Assembly: GCF_003053725.1 (NCBI RefSeq)
Contig: NZ_QAYC01000001.1
Coordinates: 372,001-436,000 of the forward strand
Source: Rhodovulum kholense
Lineage (GTDB): Bacteria > Pseudomonadota > Alphaproteobacteria > Rhodobacterales > Rhodobacteraceae
Direction: 5' to 3'
Length of the DNA: 64,000 nucleotides
The translations under genes were made by a program, and so were the position numbers. The notes beneath the pieces were generated by a model. The model did not search any database. It saw only the letters and a program-made list of their open reading frames with translations, and was not told the DNA's origin. This document shows positions 63,825 to 64,000 of this stretch, in pieces (the first letter of the stretch is position 1; each line of letters begins with the position of its first letter).

Positions 63825-64000
63825 TCAGGCATTGGCGCCCGCCGTCATCTTGTTCTTCAGCCCGGTGCCCAGATAGGCCTCGATCACCGCCTCGTTCTGC
63901 ATGATCTCGTCGGCCTTGCCTTGGGCCAGCACCTTGCCCTCGGCCATCACGATCACCGGATCGCAAAGCCGGCCGATGAAATCCATGTCATGCTCGATCA
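63825..64000 (-). CDS. ABC transporter ATPase, LivG type, C-terminal part
   Basis: The last 57 residues of a LivG-type ATPase; the gene continues beyond the right edge. Visible: IEHDMDFIGRLCDPVIVMAE (H-loop His and following strand), then GKVLAQGKADEIMQNEAVIE and AYLG, the standard LivG ending. It belongs to the operon that continues with the LivF-type, two exported-protein, LivH-type and LivM-type genes. Confidence 0.9.
   Translation of the reverse strand, partial: IEHDMDFIGRLCDPVIVMAEGKVLAQGKADEIMQNEAVIEAYLGTGLKNKMTAGANA

Overview
The window is a high-GC, gene-dense stretch of chromosome from an alphaproteobacterium, most likely Rhodobacteraceae (Rhodobacter/Rhodovulum/Paracoccus-like). 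This rests on GC-biased codon use, frequent ATGA start/stop overlaps, a LexA box of the GTTC-N7-GTTC type before uvrA, a VPLPA-CTERM protein, and many ABC importers for amino acids and peptides. No complete mobile element, CRISPR array or rRNA was seen. The only RNA gene found is one tRNA-Arg(CCG).

Layout. 1-7.2 kb holds an MFS exporter, a DUF924 protein, lpdA, a rhodanese and SOS-controlled uvrA. 7.2-11.8 kb is a minus-strand set: a valine-catabolism operon (acyl-CoA dehydrogenase, 3-hydroxyisobutyryl-CoA hydrolase, mmsB) joined by 4-nt overlaps to a Crp/Fnr regulator, followed by a DUF2892 membrane protein. 11.9-20 kb is mixed housekeeping: a VPLPA-CTERM protein, a YbdK-type ligase, a YbaK-type deacylase, glnE with a small overlapping gene, an AraC regulator, a DUF1127-like protein and a methyltransferase. 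20.1-31.8 kb is an IclR regulator divergent from an eight-gene peptide import and dismantling operon: M81/MlrC hydrolase, Dpp/Opp-type importer, two M20 hydrolases and gamma-glutamyltransferase. Its 3' end is decayed: an amidase remnant with ATA in place of ATG runs into a frameshifted remnant of the phage-type DUF5131 family, just before tRNA-Arg. 33-38.5 kb has a CheY-like receiver protein and a complete LIV-type importer. 38.6-45.6 kb has an FMN/4Fe-4S oxidoreductase, a methyltransferase, and a LysR regulator divergent from an acyl-CoA dehydrogenase, class III CoA-transferase and MaoC hydratase operon. 45.9-48.5 kb is mprF. 48.8-56 kb is a second Dpp-type importer with an amidase and a RidA protein. 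56-59.7 kb has moaA, a lipoprotein, a small membrane protein, a MobA-like nucleotidyltransferase and a Cys-rich exported protein. 59.7-64 kb is a second LIV-type operon, cut by the window end, with two exported four-Cys protein genes embedded in it.

How it works together. The dominant theme is uptake of peptides, amides, amino acids and acids, each importer grouped with the enzymes that would process its substrate. All three operons with a visible binding-protein gene carry a strong RNA hairpin between that gene and the first permease gene, suggesting a common way of making more binding protein than permease. The features most worth follow-up are the M81-M20-GGT operon and its scarred end, the paired four-Cys proteins in the LIV operon, and the acyl-CoA dehydrogenase/CoA-transferase/hydratase operon.
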